Assembly: GCF_014851395.1 (NCBI RefSeq)
Contig: NW_024044459.1
Location: 5,178,100-5,242,099, forward strand
Source of the DNA: Micropterus salmoides
Lineage: Eukaryota; Chordata; Actinopteri; Centrarchiformes; Centrarchidae
DNA length: 64,000 nucleotides
Direction of reading: 5' to 3'
Part shown: positions 1 to 11,059 of the stretch, piece by piece
Numbering within the stretch: position 1 is the stretch's first letter
How the letters are laid out: each line of letters begins with the position of its first letter
Notes under the pieces: generated by a model
Database searches by the model: none
Seen by the model: only the letters and a program-made list of their open reading frames with translations
What the model was told of the DNA's origin: nothing
Made by a program: the position numbers and the translations under genes

Positions 1-129
1 GCTGTATGGTTTCTATTGTAGGTTTGAGAAGCCCACAGTCACACCTCTCCCCCACTCCAACACCATCTTCAAACAGTCACCTTCCCGACTGCCACGCTCT
101 CACCCATCCTCTCCAACCCCTCACCTGCA

Positions 130-284
130 CTTACGATCTGTGAAGGGGATGTGCGCCAGCTCTTCCAGAGGCAGAAGATCAGGAAGGCTCCTGGCCCCGA
201 CGGTGTCTCCCCATCCTGCCTGAAAATCTGCACTGACCCAGCTGACCCCCATCTTCACACAGATCTTCAACAGATCCCTCCTGC
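130..284 (+). pseudogene. LINE reverse-transcriptase fragment (Rex1/CR1-like)
   Basis: A short reading frame from about 133 contains RQLFQRQKIRKAPGPDGVSP followed by SCLK. This is the start of a LINE reverse-transcriptase domain; the K-A-P-G-P-D-G-V-S-P signature is very common in teleost Rex1/CR1-type elements. Past the ADP... stretch the frame is shifted: the family-like PIFTQIFNRSL reading continues in another frame, so the copy is dead. Only about 50 codons remain. It is joined directly to a LINE-type 3' tail at 285, which implies an internal deletion or two juxtaposed fragments. Clade assignment is from memory of the family. Confidence 0.75.
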
Positions 285-614
285 TTGAACTATTTATTCA
301 TCATTCTCTATTTCAATGCTGTTCATACTGTTCACACTGTTCATATTCATATTGTAGATACTATATACCAAATCCACCTACCTCATGTACATAACACCAA
401 ACATAATACTTATTTATTCCAGCGTTCTTTGCACTCATCACAATGTGTATGTGTATGTGCACCTGTATATCACATCCACCTCCAACATGTACATAATAAT
501 AACAATAATGGTAATAATAATTTTTCTACTGCATCCTTTGCACTCTGTTCATTGCACTACTGCACTATTGTCTCAATCTGTCTGTTTTTGTCCATAGTGT
601 GTATATATATGTAA
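285..614 (+). repeat. LINE 3'-tail-like repeat, copy A
   Basis: A non-coding, T-rich tail follows the RT fragment and ends in GTAAATAAAAAT. Positions about 417-607 match the reverse complement of 5391-5590 almost base for base, including the AATAATAACAATAATGG tract. This is therefore a dispersed repeat rather than unique sequence. The 109-codon open frame across it is low-complexity and not a gene. Confidence 0.75.
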
Positions 615-1437
615 ATAAAAATCCATCTCTCACACCTTGCGGAGTGGTATGTGTCATCCTCAAGCTCGGGTCCTCTACCAGAGATCTGGGAGTTTGAGGG
701 TTCTACACAGTATCTTAGCTGTTCTTAGGACTGCAATCTTCTGGACAGAGACCTCTGATGTTTTTACCTGGAATCTGCTGTAGCCACTTTCCCAGTTTGG
801 GGGTCACAGCCCCCAGTGCTCCGATTACCACTGGCACCACTGTTGCTCTTACTTTCCACATCTTTTCTAGTATCAGCCCTTGGTATTTCTCAAGCTTCTC
901 ATGTCCCTTCTTCTTGATGTTGCTGCTTGGGATTGCCACATCTATCACTGCAGCCTTCTTCTGCTGTTTGTCGATCTACATGATGTCTGGTTGGTTAGCC
1001 ATCACCAGTTTGTCAGTCTGGATCTTGAAGTCCCACAGGATCTTAGCTCGGTCATTCTCAACTACTTTAGGAGGTGTCTTCCATTTTGACCTTGGGACTT
1101 CCAGCCCATACTCATGGCAGATGTTCCTGTACACTATGCCAGCTACCTGGTTATGGCGTTCCATGTACGCACTTCCTGCCTGCATCTTACACGCTGCTGT
1201 TATGTGTTGTACTGTCTCAGGGGCATCCTTGCACAGTCTGCACCTGGGGTCCTGCCTGGTGTGGTAGACCCCCGCCTCTATTGATCTTGTACTGAGTGCC
1301 TGTTCTTGTGCCGCCATGATTTGTGCTTCTGTGCTGTTCTTTAGTCCAGCCCTTTCCAGCCACTGGTAGGATTTCTTGATATCAGCCACTTCTTCTATTT
1401 GTCTGTGGTACATGCCGTGCAGTGGCTTGCAGTTAGC
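615..1437 (-). pseudogene. 5'-truncated LINE with restriction-enzyme-like endonuclease (Rex6/R2/R4 type)
   Basis: Read on the minus strand, this is the C-terminal end of a non-LTR retrotransposon protein. A CCHC zinc knuckle (C-R-L-C, then H and C in TVQHITAAC) is followed by KILWDFKIQTDK and the endonuclease motif QPDI, then IDVAIP and KLEKYQGL, which fit the PD-(D/E)xK fold of REL-endonuclease LINEs. An in-frame amber codon (976-978) splits the endonuclease between QPDIM and IDVAIP. A one-base frameshift near 755 (AAAAAC) disrupts the C-terminus; the shifted frame runs on to a stop at 675-677. The rest is 3'UTR to about 615. The 5' end is cut at about 1437, as expected from aborted reverse transcription. 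Whether it is Rex6 (R4 clade) or R2-like cannot be settled from this piece. Confidence 0.85.
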
Positions 1438-2859
1438 TTATGTTAAAATATTTGCCACCATTAAAACAAGTGATGCAGTCATGTTTTGTGGACCAGCTTT
1501 GTATTTAAAGATACATTATGGCAACTATTCTGTCACTTCTACCATCTTCTATGGGTCACTGGGACCATTAGGTCTTAGAAACAAATCAATACAACTCACA
1601 GACCGGTACATTACAGTGGCCTGTAGTTGACAAAAATGGTTAAGTCACATTTTTATTGACTTTTCATTTCAGGGCCAATAAAACTCTGACTTTCCCCTTT
1701 AACATTGTAGCAGGTCCCTGTTGTACTTTCAGATCAGGTCCACAGAAGTTGTCAATATTGTCACCTAAAACTTTGCTTTTTCACTGACGTGATCACCCCT
1801 GTATAAACAGTCAAAACACATCCCAAATCTTCCACCTTTACCACAGCTCTTTGAACATTGTGTACCGCATCCCTGCTGAAAAATGTCCTCCATATAACGC
1901 CTATGCCTCCACACGGAGCCAGTCAAAGCTGCAGTCCTGATCATGATAAATGACATTCCCCCTTCTCCTCATTTTTTTTCGATCTACAGTGGGTTGTCGT
2001 ATCTTTAAGGAAGAATAATGTGCCGCCGCATGCACCAGACCTCGAGGAAGAGCACCTGTAGTTCAAAGGCCATAGAGAGTGGGAACAAGGCCAAATTGTT
2101 TTAGAGGACGTGTGAGGCCAAACAGACAGGAACCTATGAGTCTTCAGCTCCTGTCCTTGGATGTGTTGGACAACTCTCAGTGGAGCTCAACATCATTTTT
2201 CTCAGAGTCTGCCTGGTGATCGCTGTGTATACTGTTTATTTTTGCTGTATGTCTCATAGGCAGGGGAGGTTAGGAGAAAATTTAACTCAATGAAGATGGA
2301 GTTTGAGTTATTTGGCTGTAAATCTGTTGGTAAACAAACATTAAAACCTGTTTTCAACATAAATAAATACAATTACAAATGAACTAATGGTCATGTAAAA
2401 ATAACAATCAAAGTTGGAAACATGCAGTGCAATTGATTTCAAGTTTTTATGTGACATTTATCCTGGAATTCTACTAACCATTGCTGACTTGTATTTTTAA
2501 AAATAGTATTTCCTATACACTTAAATTTAGACACCCTTCCCTAGTATCAGAGTGAAGTGGTCAATGTCCACAATTGGTATTATGCTCACATTTAGCAAAA
2601 AAACCCATTATTTTTAGTATTAGCATTATCACCACAGATTTACCTATTTAAAATCTATATTTTCACTGAAACTAAATCTAAACACTCCATTATGTTCTGC
2701 AGGTAGTCAGTAACTTTAACTCTGGCTGCTGTTTGGTGCTGAGTAGGTGTTGTGCAGTGGGTTTTTAGAGATTTTCCACTGAAAACAACACTATGACAGT
2801 GGTGAGAGACAGTAAAGTTCTGGCCGGACAGTACTGCAGGTTCATCGCTTCTAGTGATC
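1438..2859. other. non-coding, no recognisable feature
   Basis: AT-rich sequence with only short chance reading frames. I see no convincing exon, RNA gene or recognised repeat. Confidence 0.6.
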
Positions 2860-2932
2860 CCACATTGTGCCATTGTTTTCACATTGTAATTTGATACACT
2901 GTTAATGTAAAATATCTGCTATAACCAAATTA
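2860..2932 (+). repeat. 73-bp duplicated segment, copy 1
   Basis: This segment starts CACATTGTGCCATTGTTTTC and runs to ACCAAATTA. It recurs as a direct copy at 3668-3741 with about ten substitutions or small indels. The second copy lies inside a duplicated LINE-tail-like sequence. Confidence 0.75.
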
Positions 2933-2944
2933 CGTGATCAACAA

Positions 2945-3230
2945 AGTTTCCTCATGATGGGAACATGGATGTGTGTAGCAAATTTCAAGACAATCCATCC
3001 AATTATTGTTGAAACATTTCAGTCAAAATCAAATATAGTATATCAACCTGGTGGTGGCGCTTGAGGAAAAGTCAAGGACTCACCACAATCGATGTGTGTA
3101 TTAAAAGTCATGATAATCCAACTTATAGAGATATTTTCGCTGGAGCAAAGTGGTAGACCAAGACACTAACATTGTGACACCATGACAACGGAATTCAGAG
3201 ACTGTTGTACCCACATCGTTACAAAGACCT
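2945..3230 (-). repeat. dispersed teleost repeat (CAATCCATCCAA type), copy 1
   Basis: The minus strand reads ATTGGATGGATTGTCTTGAA followed by a CATGTTCCCATCATG-type continuation. Further down, the + strand reads AAAGTGGTAGACCAA. This matches a remembered, very common teleost interspersed repeat that includes a CTATTGGATGGATTGCCATG core. A second, diverged copy in the opposite orientation lies at about 31985-32290. The superfamily is unknown to me. Confidence 0.6.
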
Positions 3231-3489
3231 GCCCCATCAACATCGCGGGTCAAGCACTCGACAGGTGGTCCATGTTCCAAGCTGTCAGTGCAAGACTCGG
3301 GCAAGATGAGAGGAAGTAGACTCTGTGTTTTACATCGATGATGCTTGGTGCTCAAACACAGTCAAGAATGACTCTGTTTCCTAAATGTCAGACTTTTTAC
3401 TGTGAAGGTGAAACTTTCATTTTATGTTGCTGTTTACATTCACCCCAGTTGCAAATTGAAAAAATGCAGCTGGAATGTTCGGTGTGTAT

Positions 3490-3514
3490 ATGTGTATGTA
3501 TGTATGTATGTATA
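3490..3514. repeat. (TGTA)n microsatellite
   Basis: Short run of GTATGTATGTATGTATGTAT within a TG/TA-rich tract. Confidence 0.85.
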
Positions 3515-3595
3515 TAAATGTGTGTATTGTTTTATTTTATTTTATGTTACCATATTTTAATATAGTCCTACACTTAATTATATTCTGTGTGTATA

Positions 3596-3659
3596 GCATG
3601 AAGGAACTACAAATTTAATTTTGTTATGCAGCCTTGTGCTGTATAATGACTAATAAATA
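3596..3659 (+). repeat. LINE 3' tail
   Basis: AAGGAACTACAAATTTAATT followed by a TTGTTATGCAG...TATAATGACTAATAAA ending resembles the terminal 3'UTR of teleost LINEs (TTTCATTGTACA...TATAATGACAATAAA). No coding part is left. Confidence 0.55.
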
Positions 3660-3667
3660 ATCTTAAC

Positions 3668-3741
3668 CCACATTGTCCCATTGTTTTGACATTTTAATTT
3701 CATACATTGTTAATTAAAAAATATCTGCTATAGCCAAATTA
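3668..3741 (+). repeat. 73-bp duplicated segment, copy 2
   Basis: Direct copy of 2860-2932. It is bracketed by two near-identical 24-bp direct repeats beginning TAATGACTAATAAA (3644-3667 and 3740-3763). Confidence 0.75.
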
Positions 3742-3764
3742 ATGACTAATAAACAATCTTACCT

Positions 3765-5230
3765 TGTATGAGCATAGTTAAAAATCATAACAAAATCCTA
3801 AGAATTTTTGAGGGATGTGCATTTTCATTACATAGATTAGAGGTGCCCAATCACGTTGAGCTAAGTACACCTAATTTTTCAACAAGATATGACAGCTGAA
3901 AATGTGTTCTACCAAGTGATGATTGCTGAACAAAATAAGAATGCTTTTACAGACCAAATATTTGTTTTACACATTTTAAATGACAAATCATAGGTAATAA
4001 TTATCTTGCGACCTTTTTCCAGTATAAATATTCTGTTTAAATGTGATGCATCACAGGGGCGTCAAGTCACACATTTCCCCGTTAGGTACTGTGGCTCCTA
4101 AGCCTAGCATTTGCATGGTCTACCTCTCATTGAAAATCCATAAGCATAGCATGTGTCACATCTGCATGCATGCAAGAGTCACCTCATCTTTTATAGAATC
4201 TCCTGGGGCTACCTACAGTAATCTTCCAATAGACAAAGCCTTCAGGCAGTCCAGCTATCAAACACTGTCATTGCCAGTTTGTTTATGGATTTTCAGCATG
4301 TTCCCTTGAAGAAATTAAGGTTTATCCCCACAGGATGTTCCATATTACGAGCAACTCAATACTTTTTGACACCAAAGTGACGAGGACAGTGACTCCTGTG
4401 CCGGGAGTTTCCAGGCTAGCTTGCTCATTGAAAGCAAAATATATAAATAACGATGTCCAATAAATTTGAAAATGCATCAAAGATGTGCACTGCGATCTCC
4501 CTGTAGGAGAAAATGTATTTGATAAAAACAGAGCCTCATGTCTAGCATGATAAATGGCATCACTCCATACCCCCCTCCTCCAAAGCAGGGAGCGGTAATA
4601 AGAATACAGTAAGTAGTGTCATTCATCCTGTGCTTGGAAGAGCACACTTCAAGCGCCATATGGCAAGAGTAGCACTATTCTGCAAATAGAGTGCACCTTC
4701 GAGAAATAATTGAAAGGTCCCTGCATACAAGGTAATAGAATTTTCTTCTTTTTAGATGTTCCTGCATTGGGCAAATGGAGAATCAGCAGCCAGTGGTGTT
4801 CCATTCTGTGGTTTCTTTATGCATTCTGTTATTTGTTATATATAAGGAACATTTACTTTATTAGCTAACAGTAACCCAGCATGCAGCACTCCAAAAGAGT
4901 GCTAGCACAAATTGTTAATGTTAATCCAAATGTTATTTAAACTGAAAATAACTGAATCATTGCAGTTGTGTTGTTGGATGGAGGAAGCTGATTTACATTT
5001 GGCATTATAATAGTTTCTATGACGCAGAGGAAATAAAAAAAAACAAAAAAACATGGTGTGTTATAGGAATACATCATAGATACTTCACTGCAATCAGTGG
5101 TTCTAGATTTCAATTTTTGAGATGATAACTATGTTGGAAATTAGGGTTTAAAAGGCATTACATTAAATAATATAATAATTTATATTAATAATATTTATAA
5201 TAATAATTAAATTTAACTTGTATTCAATTT
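3765..5230. other. non-coding, no recognisable feature
   Basis: AT-rich sequence including a TAATAATTTATATTAATAAT-type low-complexity stretch near 5165-5215. No gene or named repeat is supported. Confidence 0.6.
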
Positions 5231-5249
5231 AGATAGATAGATAGATAGA
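5231..5249. repeat. (GATA)n microsatellite
   Basis: Four to five AGAT units. They lie about 140 bp beyond the 3' side of the minus-strand LINE tail copy B. Confidence 0.85.
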
Positions 5250-5390
5250 ATTCCTCTGAGCAGTGCTTAAAATAAACTGTATTGCACACATACCTATATA
5301 ACATAAAAACAACAGAACACATTCAGCAATTAAAGAAAAGAAATTGCTAGCAAATTAATTATTTAATCTCATCAAATACACTAAACAATC

Positions 5391-5590
5391 AATGTACACA
5401 CTATGAACAAAAAGAGACAGATTGAGACAATAGTGCAGTAGTGCAATGAACAGAGTGCAGTAGAAAAATTATTATTACCATTATTGTTATTATTATGTAC
5501 GTGTCGGAGGTGGATGTGATATACAGGGGCACATACACATACAAGCATACATGTACACATTGTGATGAGTGGAAAGAACGCTGGAACAAT
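5391..5590 (-). repeat. LINE 3'-tail-like repeat, copy B
   Basis: The reverse complement closely matches 417-607. Shared landmarks in order are CCAGCGTTCTTT, CATCACAATGTGTA, the ATAATAACAATAATGG tract, and GCACTACTGCACTATTGTCT. Similarity stops just beyond the CCAGCG block at 5590. The open frames here are shadows of the same low-complexity sequence. Confidence 0.75.
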
Positions 5591-8500
5591 CAATCATGTG
5601 AAGTTAACTGGCAGACTTTGTGTCATAGCCACTGACACAAGGTTGCGGCAGTTTCATTCGCACCGTTTGTACTAAACTATTTTTCAAGTTTAGTGTATTT
5701 ACCCATGACTTGTGTAACTTTCGCTGAGGCAAATGACAGCAGTCTGATAACCTGCTTTGTCATGGGGTGCACAGATGTGTCCAGTCACAAGTCTCTGGTA
5801 ACCGCCAGATAGCACACTATGTCTAGTTTCAGTTGCCATTATTCAAGGAGAAGTTCTTGCGGTGTACAGTGTATTAGCTGAAATTTTTTTACATTTCCTT
5901 ATCATGTAGTATTCATGCCTAAGGTTGCTGTAACTATGTGTTACTTTGTATCATTCTTTGTTATTCTTTGTCTCTTATTTTAATAAAAAACACAAAGACC
6001 ACTGTTTGCTGTAACATTCTTTATTTGTTCATTTCTCCCTAAGGAAATATACAATTTCCACCACAGTTAATTGAGCTGTTTTGCAGTTTGTCTCAGCTAG
6101 GCACATACCGTGGGAAAGAGAGTTTGGTTCTGCTGTGTGTCTGCTGGGCAGGACATGCTGGAAGTGCTCTTGATTTTGTCAGCTTCAGTGGTTGAGTTCA
6201 GTGGGCCAGAAGTTGTGCTGAGGTTCTGTTGATCAGGTGATATCATGGGTCACAAGTCACTGACAAATTGTAGCTAAAAGTGGGATCTATGGGCTTCATT
6301 CACACCGAGGTGTGAGTGAAGTGAGTTCAATGACTCCAGTGATAAGTTCAGTTTAGATCACACATATGAACAATACCTGTGGTCCCCAACAACTCTTACT
6401 TCTATACTGTTGCTGTACCAACTAGTCCTCCAAACAAAATATTAAAATACATAGTTTGTCAATGCCCTGACTATTATCATGAATCTTGCCACTCTTTGAT
6501 GTAGGTTCGGTTAGGAAAGAACTACTTGGTTACATTTAGGAAAAGACCAGGCTTTAGAGTTAGCAAGTGGAGAAGCTCAATAAAAGGTAAAAGTTAACTT
6601 TTACTTTTGACGGTTGTAAACTCCAATCTTCTTCATGAAAGTAAGACGAGCTACAGATCCATCCACTACACTGGCACTTAGGATTGCAGCCCAGTATCAC
6701 TCCAAAGCATGTAATAGACCTGCCCAGTAGGCAAGGCAAGACGTGATACTGACACTGCATCCTCTGGTGGATCGGCGGGTCTTTTGCACCCTTTGGCGTG
6801 TTACCAGGTTGAAACATTGGCCGTGAGCGTTAATTGCAAGGTGCAGTATTTTCCAATATGGACGTAATTCGTAGATACATGGCTGTACATTCTTAATATT
6901 TTTTAGCCCATTTTCAAGTGCAGGCTGTAAACCTTTAGACTCAGTAAAGTGTAGCCATTGGTTTCCATTTATCTCTTAAAACCTGCTTACACCACAATGA
7001 ACATAAATTCTTGCAATGTTACATTAACATTTTTCAATGCTGTACATCACAACAATAAAGTAACTGACAAAAATTAATACAGATTTGAATGAAGGAATGG
7101 AAACAAAATATGACAAAATACATTTAAAATTTAAAAGCATCATGGTTTTCAAAATGGTGTGTGTCTTGGGCAGCATCACTGATTTATAGTAAATAATTTA
7201 AAACATGCAAAACCTCTAGGTTTGTTCCATTAAGTGATACGTGTTATGAAACCACACCAGATGACATTTTACTCTATGATTTTTAGTCCGCTGTCTTATA
7301 ATTAAAATATTGAAGTGTTTGATTGTTGTTCTTTCTAAACTATCTGTGCTCCCTCTCTCTGTTACAGCTCACTTATTTCCTATCCAGGGAGCTGTGCATA
7401 CTCGGTAAGACCCTTAATGACTATAAAAGATAGGTTTTTGGTAAAGCTGCTCGCCTCAGACCCTTGGGTCTTGTTTATGTGCTGGCCACTAGTTCATGTA
7501 CAGTACATTGTCTTGGTGGTGGTTCGACAGTGTGGTTTCATTCAATCTTCAGCACAATTTGCTAAATCAGTGGGTAATAGTTCATTAGTAATTCTTTTTT
7601 TACAGTCCATTAAAGTTTGATGGTTTGGTGGTTCACATTTTACAGCATTAACCTCACATTTAATACATAAACCATTTAATTTTTAATTTTCAGTGTTTAG
7701 ACCACAGTGAAACGGTCCTTGGCCACAGGCATGCATGATCTCAGTGACCACAATTCAATAGCCTGTTATGCAAGAACAAAATCAACAACGTTGAGTGTCA
7801 TCTTAATCAAATAAAATGTAATACATACAGTCCTATCCTGGCTAACATATGCACCACATATGCATTATGGAAAATACTGCAGTACTGTACCACTAGGGGT
7901 TGAGTGGGAATAAAGAGGCTGAGACCGGCCTACCAGAACTTAACTGGAGATCCATCACAAACACAGAATTAAACAGAAGTAAATCCCAATTTGTAGAATG
8001 GTACATGAAATAGAAACCCCTGTACAGTGTTAGATAATAATGAGAATGATAGAAATATATTGATATAATGTTGTGATGTTATTATTGTTATTTACAATGG
8101 GTTCTTTCTGTGGTGATTTTGTAACTGTAGTTTGTCAAGTTGAGAAGTGGGCGGAATATATCAGAAACACTTTCTCGGATAACACAGTCTATAACCCCAC
8201 CACATTCTCCAAAACTATCATATAACTGAGTCAACACACAAACAAGTAGTAAAAACACTGAAGATTAACAACCAACTGGTATTACTGCAGTTCCATTTGC
8301 ATTGCATCCCGTGACCATTCTCTATATTAAGTATACTATTAGTGTGAGATTAGGATTTAAACAGAACATCAGTGAATACAGCAGCAACAAAGTTCATTTT
8401 AGTGGCTTTTCTGCCAATGAATCTGAGCTAATCAACAGGCAGAATACTAGTAAAAAAGTATTTTGTTTAAGTAGCAAATTATAATTTCAAATGAAACCAG

Positions 8501-8915
8501 AGCAGAAAACTGAGCTAAATAATGTTATCCTGCTGCCTAATACCAGATTACCTTATCCCTTTGATCTTCTACCTATTACTTCAGCTTTCACGGGTCTCAC
8601 TGGGAGCTGTGGTCCTGGACCCTCTCTGCTCACCTGGTGAGTGTTAAAATTATGTTTAAAGATACTTACATAGAAACTGTAAACATGATTAGACCTTAAT
8701 GACCTTGATGATGATACTTTGCTCAATATACATACTACACACTAGTTTATTATTTACATTGTACATATAATAGGTACATTTATTATACTGTACATACTCA
8801 TTATTGGCTTGACACACATAAAATACCATAGCATTTATAGCCTAAACTAGTTTGCAATGCACTAATATAGATGGACCTTTAAAATATGCACAAAACTCAA
8901 CAAGAAAATACTTAC
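5591..8915. other. non-coding; two exon-like segments only
   Basis: No gene or classified repeat is evident. A 37-nt segment (7368-7404) and a 52-nt segment (8585-8636) are each bounded by a pyrimidine tract plus CAG and by a consensus GT donor on the + strand. They are discussed under findings and may be chance. Confidence 0.5.
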
Positions 8916-9260
8916 TGTCACAGCCATCACCCTAGTTTTCCTGCATGTTTCCTTCCCCGGTGTCCCCTGTGTGTTTTGTCAGTCTCTTTGAGTCTGTGCG
9001 CTTTTGGCAAGGCAATGACTCACTCTCCCTCCTGGCTACCGGTTACCCGTAGATTATTCACACCTGCCTCTCATCAGCCCAGCAGTTAATCAACCCCGGT
9101 TCTTCAGTCACTCATTTCCAGATTGTTCAGTCAGCTACCTCGGAAGTTTCCTGTCAGGCCTTCCTCGTGAAATCTCTAGTCTACTAGTAAATTACCTGAG
9201 ACCTTTCTCATTACTCAGTTTGTACCTCTTTGACTCCTCGCCTCGCATCTTAGTCCCTCC
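8916..9260 (+). repeat. LTR-like or unclassified C/T-rich repeat fragment
   Basis: Begins TGTCACAGCC and continues with a C/T-rich sequence containing CACACCTGCCTCTCATCAG. This is the composition of a common class of teleost LTR-like elements that start TGTCAC. A similar element starts TGTCACGGC at 28926. No TG...CA end or target duplication could be fixed, so the class is uncertain. Confidence 0.4.
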
Positions 9261-10415
9261 CACCCAAGATGCGAGTGGAAGATCAAGGAAGAGACGGGGT
9301 TGAGGAAACAAGCATCTAACAAGACATCGTTGCTTCAGGACCGCCATTTTAAAGCAACGTCAAATAAATATGATGTGTGGCACAGCTGCATCATCTGTCC
9401 ATTGCTTTGTTATAGCCTGCTGCTATGATCTCTGTCGGATGAGCAGACCAATTGCCGGCAAAATGTCTGTCAACATTGTGACAACAACCACAACAGTCAC
9501 AGATTACAGTACTATGCACTACACTGAAATTCAGAAACTTACTATCAGGCTTTTTGGCTGTGTGCCTTTTTCCTGTAAACAAGAGCTCATTTTCAGCCCT
9601 TGCACATTCACAGACTACATAATGAGCACTATGATTAATATATGACAACACAAAATCCAAATTAGTGCGGAATGCAAAGCATTTTCTTTTTGATATAACC
9701 AAATAATTTGACGTCAGCAGGTGTTTGCACTCGCCATGTCACGATTTTTCACCAGCAGCTGAATTGGTGTGATGCACGGATCAGCTCTGGCATTATCTGA
9801 ATCTGCATACACATGAATTATCCACACACCACCCACACAAACTAATTATTTTCTCAGATTTAGAGACTCGCACCCACATGGACATTTCACTCCACCTCTG
9901 CTGGTCCCTGTAGCTTTCCAGGTGATTTCATCCTGTGTGTTTTATTGATGTATGAGTGTGTTCTTTAATGATTAGAAAGGGGCTGTCAGTCATTCATAAA
10001 TCTTTCCATGCACGCAGTGATGTCACAGCAAACGCATTTAAGCAGCAAAACTAAAACCTGTAGTTATAAACGTGACAGGACAGACAGAGGAAACTCTCCA
10101 AAGGAAACAGAATTCAACTTTTACCTTCTTATATATTTTGTTTTCAGACAGCTCTGATGGAGCTCTGTGTTGATCAGGAGGACGGCTGCTTTACTCCAAA
10201 AAGTTTCACTGTTTGAACCTGGACTATGTGTGAGATGTTTTGGATGTGCAAAGAACACAGAACAGGAATTACCATTAGATCCTGACTGATCATGTTGGCG
10301 TGTCGGGAGATTTAAATAATTAGTGAATTAACTCTTTTAATAAGGAGACGCTTCGCCCTATTTTATCCAGAAGAGAAGAGCCCCTGGTGAATGTTTCTGT
10401 AGTTAATCTTGTGTC
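9261..10415. other. non-coding, no recognisable feature
   Basis: Mixed-composition sequence. The overlapping 91- and 103-codon frames on opposite strands (9370-9702) show no known motif and look like chance frames. Confidence 0.5.
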
Positions 10416-10419
10416 TCTT

Positions 10420-10640
10420 GCTTCAGGGTCCAGCTCACCTGACTACTTACCTGCTTAAATCCTGCTTCTGTTCAACGAACCAACTTCTCTCTACCATCCA
10501 GCCAGTTCTGGTCAACTTCAGTCACTGCCAGCCACCCTCTGCCTTCCCATTCCCACGCTATCACCATTCCCCACTCCCTTTATGGCTGCCTTGTCTGAGT
10601 CTGCTTCCAACTTCTGCTATTCATAACAACAAACAATAAA
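10420..10640 (+). repeat. C/T-rich element ending in AATAAA, unclassified
   Basis: A pyrimidine-rich stretch starts CAGCTCACCTGACTACTTAC and ends CAACAAACAATAAAATTGTC. It resembles the polyadenylated 3' part of the repeats at 28340-28650 and 28926-29398. The 76-codon frame in it is low-complexity and unlikely to be a gene. Confidence 0.3.
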
Positions 10641-10974
10641 ATTGTCATAAAACTCAATGACAAGCACAAGATCATTCATGGCTGCATGACTGATCCCTCA
10701 AAAAAACTGTTTCAATTTGAGTTCAAAAAGAGCAATGCTGCATTATGATTTCTGTGGGTAAGGATTCCCACTTGTTTTTCTTTTAAAACAGAAAAAAACA
10801 AACACCAGTTTCCCATTGACGCAACCCACGTTACTGAGCCAAAAACTCTGAGAGCTACCATCACGTTCCTGAGCACCTTAGGAGTCTGATTATTAAGGAA
10901 CATATTTCATTTCTCATCATGTGCCTGTCTAACATTTTAATTGCAAGTTTATATCATATCATCATACAAGTCAT

Positions 10975-11057
10975 AAGAATGAGAGTTAGATGCTTGACTG
11001 CATTTCATTTTACTGGAATCTGTACAATGACAATGAAGTTGAATCTAATTTGATGTA
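10975..11057 (+). repeat. LINE 3' tail
   Basis: Contains GAGTTAGATGCTTGACTGCA, TTTCATT, then TGTACAATGACAATGAAGTT followed by GAATCTAATTTGATG. This is the typical end of a teleost LINE whose family consensus ends ACAATGACAATAAAGTTGAATCTAATCT. No coding region is attached. Confidence 0.7.
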
Positions 11058-11059
11058 CT

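Noticed and set aside
285..614. 109-codon open frame as a gene
   Set aside because: It is low-complexity and lies in a dispersed LINE-tail repeat also present inverted at 5391-5590.
758..1267. 169-codon + strand frame as a gene
   Set aside because: It is the antisense shadow of the minus-strand LINE endonuclease fragment.
9370..9702. Overlapping frames on both strands as a small gene
   Set aside because: The two frames mirror each other and neither shows motifs or splice sites.
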